From assembly GCF_014837145.1 (NCBI RefSeq), contig NZ_JACYFS010000004.1:124001-188000 (forward strand): a DNA stretch of 64,000 nucleotides, in the 5' to 3' direction. Shown here one piece after another: positions 52,809 through 60,868 of the stretch (within the stretch, counting starts at the first letter, position 1; each line of letters starts with the position of its first letter). The notes under the pieces were generated by a model. It searched no databases. It worked only from the letters and a program-made list of their open reading frames with translations, and was not told the origin of the DNA. The DNA is from Chryseobacterium caseinilyticum. Lineage in GTDB: Bacteria; Bacteroidota; Bacteroidia; Flavobacteriales; Weeksellaceae. A program made the position numbers and the translations under genes.

Positions 52809-53966
52809 TTATTTTAATATCTCATCCAGCAATTCATTCATTCTCAACAGATCTTCTTTCATTACCGATGCGTACGGATCCTGAGCTTTCCTGATTAAAA
52901 TGATTGCTTCATTTATCTTATCTTCACTTCTTCCAGTTTTCAGCTGAAGTTTTTTTGCAAATTCATCATCCAGATTCTGTGTATCTATCAAAAGATCGAT
53001 CCGCACTTTATGAAGAAAATACTGCGCTTTTTTGGCCATCATCTCATGGAAATCCCCTTCCTGCATGTAGAGATTCCCGATGCTTTTCACAAAATCTACA
53101 GAAGAATTTTTTAACGGATCAATTACAGGAACGATTCTCTGTTTTCTTTTAGCATTAAAGAAAATGAATAAAAGCATTCCTCCAAGCAAAAGCCACCAAG
53201 CATATTTCAGAGCCGGATTGCTGAAAATAAACCTCATAAAAAACTGCGACTTTTCACTTTTTTTATCTGAAAACCAGAGCGTTTCTCTGTCCGGAAGATA
53301 AGAAAATACATCCTGTGCGTAATGTACATTTTCTCTTTTCATGAGATAATAATTGGTGAGAAAAAGCGGTTCTGAATGTACATAAAAATGACCTTTGCCG
53401 AATTTAGCTTTGATAAAACCAGCCTGATCTTCTGATCCTTCAGATATAATTTTACCTAAAATTTCTATTTCAGGTTTAATAAATGTAAAACCACGGCCTC
53501 CCGGAAATTTGTCTATTTTAACAAAACTGTTTGAGAATTTTTTGTCTGTGAGTTTCAATACATTGCTTTCGGAATAAGAAAAATTTGAAGTATAAAAACC
53601 AATGCTGTCTGAAATATCCTTTGGAATGTGCTGATTGATAATCATAGCATCAGAACCCTTAGTTACTTCGTCCATGATTTTCGTCCATGATTCATAATCA
53701 AGTTCAGACTCTAAAACGAAAATGTTATGAGGCTTTTCGTCTGAATTTTCATAATAATCATAAGGATTTTCTGAAATTTTCCTGAGTTTATCTTTAAATA
53801 AAAATTTCGCCTCATGATCAAAAATATAAAGACCAAAGGGTGATTTTCTGGAGGTTTCAAAATTTTTGCGCCAGTCTGTAACTTCCTTTTTATTGATTTC
53901 AAGCAACGCTATGACCGCCAGAATGATGGCGAAAATTACAGCATATATTTTGAATGTCTTGTTCAT
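52809..53966 (-). CDS. DUF4350-domain membrane protein
   Basis: A 385-residue protein with an N-terminal TM helix (IYAVIFAIILAVIALLEI), a periplasmic region of about 220 residues with DUF4350 features (SPFGLYIFDHEAKFLF, DAMIINQHIPKD, GRGFTFIKPEIEIL, GKGHFYVHSEPLFLTNYYL), a second TM at about 255-272 (YAWWLLLGGMLLFIFFN), and a cytoplasmic helical tail. DUF4350 is typical of MoxR/DUF58 clusters in Bacteroidetes and other phyla. It is 15 bases downstream of the DUF4129 gene. Confidence 0.85.
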   Translation of the reverse strand: MNKTFKIYAVIFAIILAVIALLEINKKEVTDWRKNFETSRKSPFGLYIFDHEAKFLFKDKLRKISENPYDYYENSDEKPHNIFVLESELDYESWTKIMDEVTKGSDAMIINQHIPKDISDSIGFYTSNFSYSESNVLKLTDKKFSNSFVKIDKFPGGRGFTFIKPEIEILGKIISEGSEDQAGFIKAKFGKGHFYVHSEPLFLTNYYLMKRENVHYAQDVFSYLPDRETLWFSDKKSEKSQFFMRFIFSNPALKYAWWLLLGGMLLFIFFNAKRKQRIVPVIDPLKNSSVDFVKSIGNLYMQEGDFHEMMAKKAQYFLHKVRIDLLIDTQNLDDEFAKKLQLKTGRSEDKINEAIILIRKAQDPYASVMKEDLLRMNELLDEILK

Positions 53967-53981
53967 CTTTTAAATTCTGAT

Positions 53982-54776
53982 TTACGGTTTGAATGACTGA
54001 AACTGCTCTTTAAATTTAAGGTAAGAATTGTGATCTACACCAAACTCGCCGTACCAGATGTAATCGAAAATCAAAGCCAGATCAGAGAATCGGTTCTTCA
54101 GATTTTCATCTTTTATTTCGTAACTGTAATCTTTATTTGTTTTCTCGGGATTCCACGAAATTATTTTTTTATCACTGAGTTTTTTCAGAATTAAAAGGAA
54201 ATGATACCGCACCGCCAGACGGTATTCTGCAGAATTTTCAAACTTTGCGATGGTATCTGCAAAATTAATTTCATGAATATTTTCGTGCAGATCTTCCTCT
54301 TTAATGTCGACAGCTGAATTTTTCTTTCCAAAAAAGCCTATGTTTTTACCAATCAGAAATCTGATTAAAAAATAGATGATAAATCCTGCTAAAATAATAG
54401 CGAATATCCTGAGAAGAATTTTACCAAAACTGAAAGATGAATTCAGATTACTGCCGAAAATACCGTTAAAGAAACGGTCAACCTTCCGCATCAGTCTGTC
54501 CCAGAAAGATTCTTGGGGTTTTACAGTTTCGTAATTGAAGTCTTCATCTGTGTATCTTGACGGAATATTTTCTTTAAATTTTCTGCTGTAAACAGTATTT
54601 TCGGTTTGTGGTCTTTCTTTAAGCAAAGAGTCTGAAGCCAGCATTCCGTCAAACGGACTTTCATCATCAATCATTTGCTCTACAGAATCAGTTTCCATGT
54701 AGACAGAATCGTAATCCTGCGCTTCTGCAAGATTTATAAGAATAAAAACGCTTAAAAATGTGACGAGCTTATGCAT
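53982..54776 (-). CDS. DUF4129-domain membrane protein
   Basis: A 264-residue protein with signal peptide LVTFLSVFILINLAEAQ, an acidic periplasmic stretch, a TM helix at about 120-145 (LLRIFAIILAGFIIYFLIRFLIG), and a C-terminal DUF4129 domain: AEYRLAVRYHFLLILKKLSDKKI, TNKDYSYEI, FDYIWYGEFGVDHNSYLKFKEQF. Topology places the DUF4129 domain in the cytoplasm. Its start overlaps the end of the upstream membrane protein gene by eight bases. It belongs to the MoxR cluster. Confidence 0.85.
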   Translation of the reverse strand: MHKLVTFLSVFILINLAEAQDYDSVYMETDSVEQMIDDESPFDGMLASDSLLKERPQTENTVYSRKFKENIPSRYTDEDFNYETVKPQESFWDRLMRKVDRFFNGIFGSNLNSSFSFGKILLRIFAIILAGFIIYFLIRFLIGKNIGFFGKKNSAVDIKEEDLHENIHEINFADTIAKFENSAEYRLAVRYHFLLILKKLSDKKIISWNPEKTNKDYSYEIKDENLKNRFSDLALIFDYIWYGEFGVDHNSYLKFKEQFQSFKP

Positions 54777-55731
54777 TCAGACCAATGGTATCAATTTCTT
54801 CCATTTCCAGTTTCTGGTGCAGATCTCTCCGGCTGTCGAAGTACAGCAAACCTGAATTTATGTAGAGAACATTCATTAATAAAGAAGACAAAACGATTGA
54901 AATCCCATAAATAACCATGATGACCGCACCAAAGCCTCCTGCAAAAGGATTCTGTTCAAAATTATTATCAGAAGTTGAAACAGCAAGTCTCATCATCAGA
55001 ATAACCATCGGAATTGCTGTGAAAATTGTTGTAATTACATAATACAAAACAAAAAGGATGATGGCAGATCCCCAGTATTTCCAGTACGGTGTTTTTTCTC
55101 TTCCGTTTGAATACGAAAACTGAGATCTGATGGCATAACTTAAACTTTCAAAGAAACCACGGTCGGTATAAATGAAATCGTAAACTAAAAAAGTGATGGC
55201 GTTGAAAAGTGTGGGAACCACAAAAATCAATACAGGAATTCCAATAAAAACTAAAACCATGGCATACGAAAGAGCAATAAGCACGAATGCCGCTGGAATG
55301 ACAAGAAGTATCAAGCCAAAATATAATTGAATAAGCTTTTTTGAATGTGTTTTCAGATCAGAAATGATATCTTCTACACTCACCTCTTTCTGCCCGCCGG
55401 CGATGCGTTTTACATAAAATACTGGATAGAGAAGATTCAGCATCATCAGAAAAGAATAGATGATCATGATAACAATTCCGGTAATGATCACCAACCCAAG
55501 ATTATCTTCGAAATATCTTTCAAAATAATAACTCTGACCCGAGAGATTTCCGTTGAAAAACTGTCCTAAAAATTCCTTAAAACCGAAATACATCACAAGT
55601 ACCAAAAGAATGAGCATCATTCCGTTGATGAGAATAAAATTTTTAAAATAATTCTTCCCGTTTGATTTGAAGAATGCAAAACTGTCGGTGATAAAAGTTC
55701 CGAAGTCGCGTTTTTTATAGAATGTGATCAT
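54769..55731 (-). CDS. Polytopic membrane protein of the MoxR cluster
   Basis: A 320-residue membrane protein with about six TM helices (LINGMMLILLVLVMYF, LGLVIITGIVIMIIYSFLMML, LYFGLILLVIPAAFVLIALS, MVLVFIGIPVLIFVVPTLF, IILFVLYYVITTIFTAIPMVI, VIMVIYGISIVLSSLLMNV). I cannot name the family with confidence; it resembles the DUF4013/glycerophosphoryl-diester-phosphodiesterase-associated type of membrane proteins. It overlaps the SpoIIM-like gene by 17 bp at its start and the DUF4129 gene at its end, so it is an integral part of the operon. Confidence 0.75.
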   Translation of the reverse strand: MITFYKKRDFGTFITDSFAFFKSNGKNYFKNFILINGMMLILLVLVMYFGFKEFLGQFFNGNLSGQSYYFERYFEDNLGLVIITGIVIMIIYSFLMMLNLLYPVFYVKRIAGGQKEVSVEDIISDLKTHSKKLIQLYFGLILLVIPAAFVLIALSYAMVLVFIGIPVLIFVVPTLFNAITFLVYDFIYTDRGFFESLSYAIRSQFSYSNGREKTPYWKYWGSAIILFVLYYVITTIFTAIPMVILMMRLAVSTSDNNFEQNPFAGGFGAVIMVIYGISIVLSSLLMNVLYINSGLLYFDSRRDLHQKLEMEEIDTIGLNA

Positions 55732-56698
55732 TCGCTAAGAGGTTTTGCTGTTTTGCAACATAGTTGGGATAAATAAGATAGTAGCCACCAATCAAAATAA
55801 GTGAACCTACAATGATAAGAAGATTTAAGGCCAAAGGCATATTCAAAGCGTGTCTGGTTACATAACCTTCGATAATTCCGGCACAGATGGTGAACGGCAC
55901 CGTACTCAAAAATATTTTAAATGAATCTTTGAAACCTTTTTTAAGCGAGTTAAACCTCGAAAGTGTTTTGGGAAAAAGGATGGATGCTCCTAAAATCAAT
56001 CCGCACATCGCCTCAATAATCATGGAGAAAATCTCAAAAGTACCATGAAGCCAGATTCCTTTTGCGCTGTCTGCCAAGGCTCCGTAATCATAGAAAAAAT
56101 ACTGAAAAGAGCCCAGCATTACGCAGTTGGAAAGATAAACAAACAGAGTTCCTACACCTGCAAAAAGACCAAAAAGATAAAGTTTTGCACCCACCTGAAT
56201 ATTATTAAACACAATTCCTATGGTGCTTCCCCAGGTTGAGCCGCTCTGGTAAACGCCCACTGCATTTTTGTTCTTAATATTTTCAACAGTCATATTTACA
56301 TAATCTTCACCCAGAATTACATTGACAAATTCTTTATCATAAACCGCGGAAATCAGTCCAATACAGGTAAATAGGAGAAAAAAAGCAAAGGCATAACCAA
56401 GATATCTTCGGTACTGGTGCACAAGCAGAGGAACTTCAGTAGAAAAAAAGTAGAAAAGTCTGTTCTGCTCTACCCTTTTGGTCTTGTAAATCTTTTGATA
56501 GATCTGCGAAGAAAGGTGATTGAGATAAACCACCGTATTGCTTTTAGGGTAATAAGTCTGGGCAAAAGACAGGTCGTTGATGAGATTGATGTACAGAGAT
56601 GAGAGCTCATCAGGATTTTTTTTCAATTTACCCTGAATAACCTCCTCTATTCCCAACCATTTTTCTTTATTTTGTTTGATGAAATAAACTTCTCTCAT
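55715..56698 (-). CDS. Stage II sporulation protein M-like membrane protein
   Basis: About 327 residues from the ATG at 56698; an ATG at 56734 would run into the divergent RDD gene. The N-terminal ~95 residues are a soluble helical region, followed by a SpoIIM membrane domain with several TM helices (YLGYAFAFFLLFTCIGLISAVY, LYLFGLFAGVGTLFVYL, LWLHGTFEIFSMIIEAMCG, LIIVGSLILIGGYYLIYP). HGTFEIFSMIIE is the typical SpoIIM/DUF95 motif. The organism does not sporulate; this family is widespread in MoxR clusters. It is the first gene of the minus-strand operon. Confidence 0.88.
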   Translation of the reverse strand: MREVYFIKQNKEKWLGIEEVIQGKLKKNPDELSSLYINLINDLSFAQTYYPKSNTVVYLNHLSSQIYQKIYKTKRVEQNRLFYFFSTEVPLLVHQYRRYLGYAFAFFLLFTCIGLISAVYDKEFVNVILGEDYVNMTVENIKNKNAVGVYQSGSTWGSTIGIVFNNIQVGAKLYLFGLFAGVGTLFVYLSNCVMLGSFQYFFYDYGALADSAKGIWLHGTFEIFSMIIEAMCGLILGASILFPKTLSRFNSLKKGFKDSFKIFLSTVPFTICAGIIEGYVTRHALNMPLALNLLIIVGSLILIGGYYLIYPNYVAKQQNLLANDHIL

Positions 56699-56725
56699 AA
56701 TTGTAAAGCTAAAATAATAAAAAAT

Positions 56726-57475
56726 ATGTCTCAAATTGCGATAAATACATCACAAAATGTTAATATTAATTTTAACATATCCAATATTGGTGAAAGATTT
56801 CTGGCATTTCTTATCGATGGCGCAATCCGGTTAGCATATCTTTTTCTGATATACTACTTTTTGTTTGATTTTTTTAACCTCAGCAGATACCTGATGGGGC
56901 TTGATTCATGGTCTCAGAGAGCGATTCAGCTTGTTGTAGCGTTTCCGGCATCTGTTTATCCTGTGGTGATGGAAAGTCTGATGGAAGGGCAAACTCCCGG
57001 AAAACGGGTGATGAAAATCAGAGTCGTGAAAATCGACGGTTACCAGGCAAGCTTCGGAGATTACCTTATCCGTTGGGTATTTAGAATTATCGATGTTACC
57101 TTTTTGGGAATTGTAGGTCTCATTTCTGCTATTGCAACCAAAAACAACCAACGTTTGGGTGATATCGCAGCCGGCACTGCTGTGATTTCCTTAAAAAATA
57201 ACATTAATATTTCCCACACCATTCTCGAGAAGCTTCAGGATGACTATATTCCGACATTCCCACAGGTGATTGCTTTAAGTGATAACGATATGAGAATTAT
57301 TAAAGACAATTTCCTTAAAGCTTTAAAAATTGATGACAGACAGGTGATCACCAAACTTTCAGACAAAATAAAAAGCATTCTGAAACTCGAAATCGATCCT
57401 CAGCAAATGACGGAAAGACAGTTTATTGGTGTGGTGATCAAGGATTATAATTTTTACACCGGAAGAGAGAGTTAG
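56726..57475 (+). CDS. RDD-family membrane protein
   Basis: About 249 residues from the ATG at 56726. The RDD domain occupies about 18-140: the conserved R and D are in ERFLAFLIDGAIRL, then TM helices (FLIYYFLFDFF, LVVAFPASVYPVVM), EGQTPGKRVMKIRVVKIDG, and a third TM (FRIIDVTFLGIVGLISAI) with KNNQRLGDIAAGT. The C-terminal ~80 residues are a soluble helical extension. It is divergent from the SpoIIM-like gene with only 27 bp between the starts; RDD-SpoIIM pairs recur beside MoxR clusters, so a shared function in the envelope is likely. Confidence 0.88.
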   Translation: MSQIAINTSQNVNINFNISNIGERFLAFLIDGAIRLAYLFLIYYFLFDFFNLSRYLMGLDSWSQRAIQLVVAFPASVYPVVMESLMEGQTPGKRVMKIRVVKIDGYQASFGDYLIRWVFRIIDVTFLGIVGLISAIATKNNQRLGDIAAGTAVISLKNNINISHTILEKLQDDYIPTFPQVIALSDNDMRIIKDNFLKALKIDDRQVITKLSDKIKSILKLEIDPQQMTERQFIGVVIKDYNFYTGRES

Positions 57476-57586
57476 TCAGTTTTGTGTCTTGAATTAAATC
57501 TATAATCAATTTTAAGTCAATCACAATTGATTTTCTCAGAACTTTCTCGGTTCAGTTTTTGTTGGTTCTCAGTTAAATTTAAAAGT

Positions 57587-57877
57587 ATGACATTCACAAA
57601 TAACAAAAGCGAAAACGGCGGCGTCATTACCTTAAACAATGAGATCAGCGAGGTGGGAAGACTCACTTACACCATTTTTCCTGAAGATAAAAAGCTGATT
57701 ATTTCATTTGTTTTGGTTCACAGTCAGTTTGAAGGTCGCGGAATGGGGAAATTCCTGGTAGAAGAAGCTGTAAAATTTGCGAGGGAAAACAACTGGAGAG
57801 TTTATCCTCACTGTTCCTATGCGAGAGCGGTGATGAGAAGAATGAATGATGTGGAAGATATTTTACTTGAACGTTAA
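57587..57877 (+). CDS. Small GNAT (YjdJ-like) acetyltransferase
   Basis: About 96 residues from the ATG at 57587, which follows an AT-rich leader; an in-frame ATG at 57527 would add a non-homologous, Phe-rich 20 residues. The protein is a minimal GNAT: GRLTYTIFPEDKKLIISFVLVH, then EGRGMGKFLVEEAVKFARENNW with the QGxGxG-like acetyl-CoA loop, then VYPHCSYARAVMRR. This is the YjdJ/GNAT_acetyltr_2-like small group. The C-terminus overlaps the convergent glycosyltransferase gene by 15 bases. The substrate is unknown. Confidence 0.85.
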   Translation: MTFTNNKSENGGVITLNNEISEVGRLTYTIFPEDKKLIISFVLVHSQFEGRGMGKFLVEEAVKFARENNWRVYPHCSYARAVMRRMNDVEDILLER

Positions 57878-58837
57878 AACTTCGTTCACCAGAATATCTT
57901 CAATATTATCCGGGTAATTTACGTTTAAATGCTGCATTGAATTGACCCAGTTTTCAATTTCATCTTTCTTTAGATTTTTAGAATTGGGAATTCCGAACAA
58001 ATCTAAAGCGGCTGCATTGCATTCCTGTTCGTATTGATTATGGATAGGAATTACGAAAAGTTTTTTATCTAAAAATAAAGCTTCTGCAGGAGTTTCAAAA
58101 CCGGCGTTGCATAAGATACCTTCGCAATTTTCGAATGCTTTTAAGTATTCCGTTTGGTCGATTGGGAAAACCTCAACATTTTTTTCTTTAAAATAAAGTT
58201 TGGAATATTTTGAAAATACTTTCCATTTTACCGGAATCTGACTTAGAATTTTAATAATATTTTCATCTGAAAAACTTGGTAGATAAACCAGGAAGAATCC
58301 TTTCTTTGAAGCATCAAGTTCACGGATTTTTTTTCTGATCACCGGAGTCTTGATTTGATTATGATAAGATTCAAAATGAAAACCAATCCGGTGTTCACTG
58401 GGAACGTAATATTTCAGAATCTGTTCGCCAAAAAAATCTTTTCTCGTTGGTTTAGGAGTTTCACTAAAACTCATTGAAGCCTGATGACTCAGTTCCAGAA
58501 AACGGATTCCCTTTGTTTTGCAGGCCCATCCGGTCAAAGGCTCGTAATCATTAATGACCAGATCATACTTAGAAAGATCAAGGGATTTGATGGTATTAAA
58601 AGCCTTGAGATAATTATTTTCAAACAGAATTTTTGAGTAAGAAATTCCACCGGATTTATTGTATAAAAGTGAAATACCTTTATGCTGAAAATCAAGCTGA
58701 AAATCTGCTTTAAGTTGCGACTGGTGCCCGCTCATCAGCGTTTCCACATGACCATATTTTTTAAGCAGTGGAACAATTTCCTGTGCTCTTGCCATGTGCC
58801 CGTTTCCCGTTCCCTGAAAAGCATATAATATTTTCAT
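57863..58837 (-). CDS. Glycosyltransferase-like protein (MJ1255/GT-B type)
   Basis: A 324-residue GT-B-fold protein. It starts ILYAFQGTGNGHMARAQEIVPLLKKYGH, with the GNGHxxR loop of UDP-sugar transferases of the MJ1255/MurG-like class. LVINDYEPLTGWACKTKGI and CNAGFETPAEALFLDKKLFVIPIHNQYEQECNA supply the donor-binding loop with the conserved Glu and Gln-Glu. It probably builds a glycolipid. It lies 91 bp downstream of the LpxH-like gene on the same strand, with an inverted-repeat element between; the two are often neighbours in flavobacteria, suggesting a common glycolipid pathway. Confidence 0.85.
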   Translation of the reverse strand: MKILYAFQGTGNGHMARAQEIVPLLKKYGHVETLMSGHQSQLKADFQLDFQHKGISLLYNKSGGISYSKILFENNYLKAFNTIKSLDLSKYDLVINDYEPLTGWACKTKGIRFLELSHQASMSFSETPKPTRKDFFGEQILKYYVPSEHRIGFHFESYHNQIKTPVIRKKIRELDASKKGFFLVYLPSFSDENIIKILSQIPVKWKVFSKYSKLYFKEKNVEVFPIDQTEYLKAFENCEGILCNAGFETPAEALFLDKKLFVIPIHNQYEQECNAAALDLFGIPNSKNLKKDEIENWVNSMQHLNVNYPDNIEDILVNEVLTFK

Positions 58838-58865
58838 ATGTCGATTTTTACTGTCATTTAATGGT

Positions 58866-58930
58866 CATATGCTATCGCCACATCTTCTTTTATCATTGTT
58901 TACAAATTATATTAATGGCGATTTCATATT
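58866..58930. repeat. Inverted repeat (ATCGCCA core) on the 3' side of the LpxH-like gene
   Basis: CATATGCTATCGCCA (58866-58880) and TGGCGATTTCATATT (58916-58930) are inverted copies, 12 of 15 bases matching, around a 35-base interior. The right arm reaches the stop codon of the LpxH-like gene. The core ATCGCCA/TGGCGAT is the same as in the element on the other side of that gene (59776-59840), and both elements span 65 bp. Confidence 0.65.
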
Positions 58931-59753
58931 ATGTAAATTGAGTTACAATCTGCATCAGCTGATCACTGTTCAATTCCTGAATTTCGTCTGTTTCGTCGTC
59001 TTTCAGATTATGTTTATGATCGTCATAATTAAATATGGACCATTTTCCTTCATTGTACTCCAGTGCTGAAAGATTTTCAATCCAGTCTCCGGAATTCAGG
59101 TAAAGACACGTGCCTTTCTTGTTCTGCACTTCCCGCATCTGAGGCTGATGAATGTGACCGCAAAGAACGTAGTCATAACCATTGTCGATAGCCAATTCCG
59201 AAGCAGTCAATTCAAAATCACCAATGTATTTCACGGCTTTTTTTACGTTGTTCTTTATTTTTTTTGAAAATGAATATTTCTCACGACCCATTTTCTCCAG
59301 AAACCAATTCACCATATTATTGATGACAATCAGCAGATCATAACCTTTGCCACCAAGCTTGGCAATCCATTTTGAATGCTGTACGGAAGCGTCAAAAACG
59401 TCGCCGTGAAAGATCCATGTTTTTTTTCCGTCAAGATTTAAATGAAGTTTATTGCAAACTTTCAATTTTCCGAGTTCGAAATCTGTAAATTTCCGAAACA
59501 TCTCGTCGTGATTTCCGGTGATGTAGAATACATCGGTATTTTTTGTGGCCAAAGAAAGAAATTTCTTGATGACCTTTAGGTGTGGCTTGGGAAAATAAGA
59601 CTTTTTAAACTGCCATATATCAATGATATCACCGTTTAAAACTAATGTTTTAGGTTGAACAGAATTCAGATATCTGAGCAGCTCTTTGGCTTTACATCCA
59701 TAAGTTCCCAAATGCACATCTGAAATGACAACCAGTTCAACGTTTCTTTTCAT
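58929..59753 (-). CDS. LpxH-like UDP-2,3-diacylglucosamine diphosphatase / metallophosphoesterase
   Basis: A 274-residue calcineurin-type phosphoesterase. Metal ligands appear in order: D12/H14 in ISDVHLGTYG, D42 in LNGDIIDIW, GNHDEMF, HGDVFDASVQHS, and CGHIHQPQMRE. The lipid-enzyme signature is FKKSYFPKPHLKVIKKFLSL and a hydrophobic cap. It resembles the LpxH/UDP-diacylglucosamine diphosphatase group, which makes lipid X for lipid A, but Bacteroidetes have more than one such paralogue, and this one, next to a glycosyltransferase, may act on another glycolipid. It is bracketed by two similar inverted-repeat elements. Confidence 0.85.
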   Translation of the reverse strand: MKRNVELVVISDVHLGTYGCKAKELLRYLNSVQPKTLVLNGDIIDIWQFKKSYFPKPHLKVIKKFLSLATKNTDVFYITGNHDEMFRKFTDFELGKLKVCNKLHLNLDGKKTWIFHGDVFDASVQHSKWIAKLGGKGYDLLIVINNMVNWFLEKMGREKYSFSKKIKNNVKKAVKYIGDFELTASELAIDNGYDYVLCGHIHQPQMREVQNKKGTCLYLNSGDWIENLSALEYNEGKWSIFNYDDHKHNLKDDETDEIQELNSDQLMQIVTQFT

Positions 59754-59775
59754 GAGCAGAGATTTTTTATCTCAG

Positions 59776-59840
59776 ATCAAATGTGATCGCCATAACCGTA
59801 AGTATTTTGATTAACCACTGATGGCGATGTCACGTTTGAT
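59776..59840. repeat. Inverted repeat (ATCGCCA core) on the 5' side of the LpxH-like gene
   Basis: ATCAAATGTGATCGCCAT (59776-59793) and ATGGCGATGTCACGTTTGAT (59821-59840) are inverted copies apart from a two-base insertion and one substitution. The interior is 27 bases. It lies 23 bp upstream of the LpxH-like start codon and shares its core with the element at 58866-58930. Confidence 0.7.
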
Positions 59841-59926
59841 TCTTCTGCAAAGAAACCAATTGAAAATGAACTGTATATGAATGTAATATTATTTTTCCTG
59901 CTAACTAAAATTTAAGACATAAAATA

Positions 59927-60002
59927 GCCACGAATTCACGATTCAAATAATTTAACTTTCTTAAAAAAAGATGTTGAAAAATTTAATTCGTGAATTCGTG
60001 GC
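59927..60002. repeat. Palindromic element GCCACGAATTCACGA, downstream of yebC
   Basis: GCCACGAATTCACGA (59927-59941) and TCGTGAATTCGTGGC (59988-60002) are exact 15-bp inverted copies around a 46-base interior; partial pairing continues inside and outside (TAAAATA / TATTTTA). The closing sequence lacks a T-run. From memory, this AATTCGTGAATTCGTGGC motif occurs in many flavobacterial spacers. It begins 33 bases after the yebC stop. Confidence 0.8.
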
Positions 60003-60034
60003 AAAATATTTTAGCCGTTGAAAAACTGTTTGAC

Positions 60035-60775
60035 TTATAAAGACTCCAACAATTCGTCGGTAATTTCCATGTTGTGATAAACGTTTTGCACGTCATCATC
60101 TTCTTCAAAACGGTCAAGCATTTTCATATTTGCCTTAAACTGTTCCGCGGTTACTTCTTTTATATTGTTTGGGATTCTCTGAAGTTCAGCACTTTTAGCC
60201 TCGATTTTCAGTTCGTCAAGTTTATGAGATAAAGAACCAAAATCTTCGAAAGCAGTTGTAATCATCACTTCTTCATCGTCTTTTTCTACATCCTCAGCAC
60301 CGCCGTCAATCATTTCCATTTCAAAGTCATCCCAATCCATTTTGATTTGATCTAAATTTATGGTGAAAATCCCTTTTCTGTCGAAAATAAATGCCAATTC
60401 TCCGTTCTTGCCAAGGTTTCCGTCAAACTTATTAAAGACTGCTCTTACATTGGCAACAGTTCTGGTCGTATTATTCGTTGTACATTCCACGAAAAATGCA
60501 ACACCACCCTGCCCGTAACCTTCGTAATTGATTTCTTCATAGTTTTCGGCATCTGCACCACTGGCTTTTTTGATGGCTCTCTCCACATTATCCTTCGGCA
60601 TGTTGGCACCTTTGGCATTCTGAATGCATCTTCTCAGCGCCGGATTGGCTTCAGGGTCGCTGCCTCCTGCTTTTACTGCTAAGGCAATGTCTTTACCAAT
60701 TTTAGAAAAAGTTTTGGCCATTTTATCCCAACGGGCCATTTTTGAGGCTTTTCTATATTCAAATGCTCTTCCCAT
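60035..60775 (-). CDS. YebC/PmpR-family transcriptional or translational regulator
   Basis: About 246 residues from the ATG at 60775. A longer start at 60817 is rejected because the -7 promoter element (60795-60802) would lie inside it, and because MGRAFEYRKASKMARWDKMAK is the family N-terminus. ARWDKMAKTFSKIGKDIA, DPEANPALRRCIQNAKGANMPKDNVERAI and YEGYGQGGVAFFVECTTNN are the conserved blocks. YebC proteins were annotated as transcription regulators; newer work connects them with translation through proline-rich stretches. It is monocistronic. Confidence 0.95.
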   Translation of the reverse strand: MGRAFEYRKASKMARWDKMAKTFSKIGKDIALAVKAGGSDPEANPALRRCIQNAKGANMPKDNVERAIKKASGADAENYEEINYEGYGQGGVAFFVECTTNNTTRTVANVRAVFNKFDGNLGKNGELAFIFDRKGIFTINLDQIKMDWDDFEMEMIDGGAEDVEKDDEEVMITTAFEDFGSLSHKLDELKIEAKSAELQRIPNNIKEVTAEQFKANMKMLDRFEEDDDVQNVYHNMEITDELLESL

Positions 60776-60794
60776 TTTATGTATTATATTTCGA

Positions 60795-60802
60795 CAAAAA
60801 TA
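60795..60802 (-). promoter_or_regulatory. -7 promoter element of the yebC gene
   Basis: TATTTTTG on the minus strand matches TAnnTTTG and lies 20 bases before the ATG at 60775. It decides between the two possible starts. A TTTT is found about 20 bp upstream instead of TTTG. Confidence 0.5.
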
Positions 60803-60820
60803 ATTAAAATCAACCATAAA

Positions 60821-60853
60821 AAAAATACCCCCAGAAGTCTGGAGGTATTTTTT
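60821..60853 (-). terminator. Rho-independent terminator of the OmpA gene
   Basis: On the minus strand AATACCTCCAG pairs with CTGGGGGTATT (one wobble), followed by eight T residues; it lies 16 bases after the stop. Confidence 0.8.
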
Positions 60854-60868
60854 ATTTAGAAAAATTAA

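Noticed and set aside
60776..60817. Longer start for YebC
   Set aside because: An exact -7 promoter element lies within this segment, and the family N-terminus begins at the ATG at 60775.
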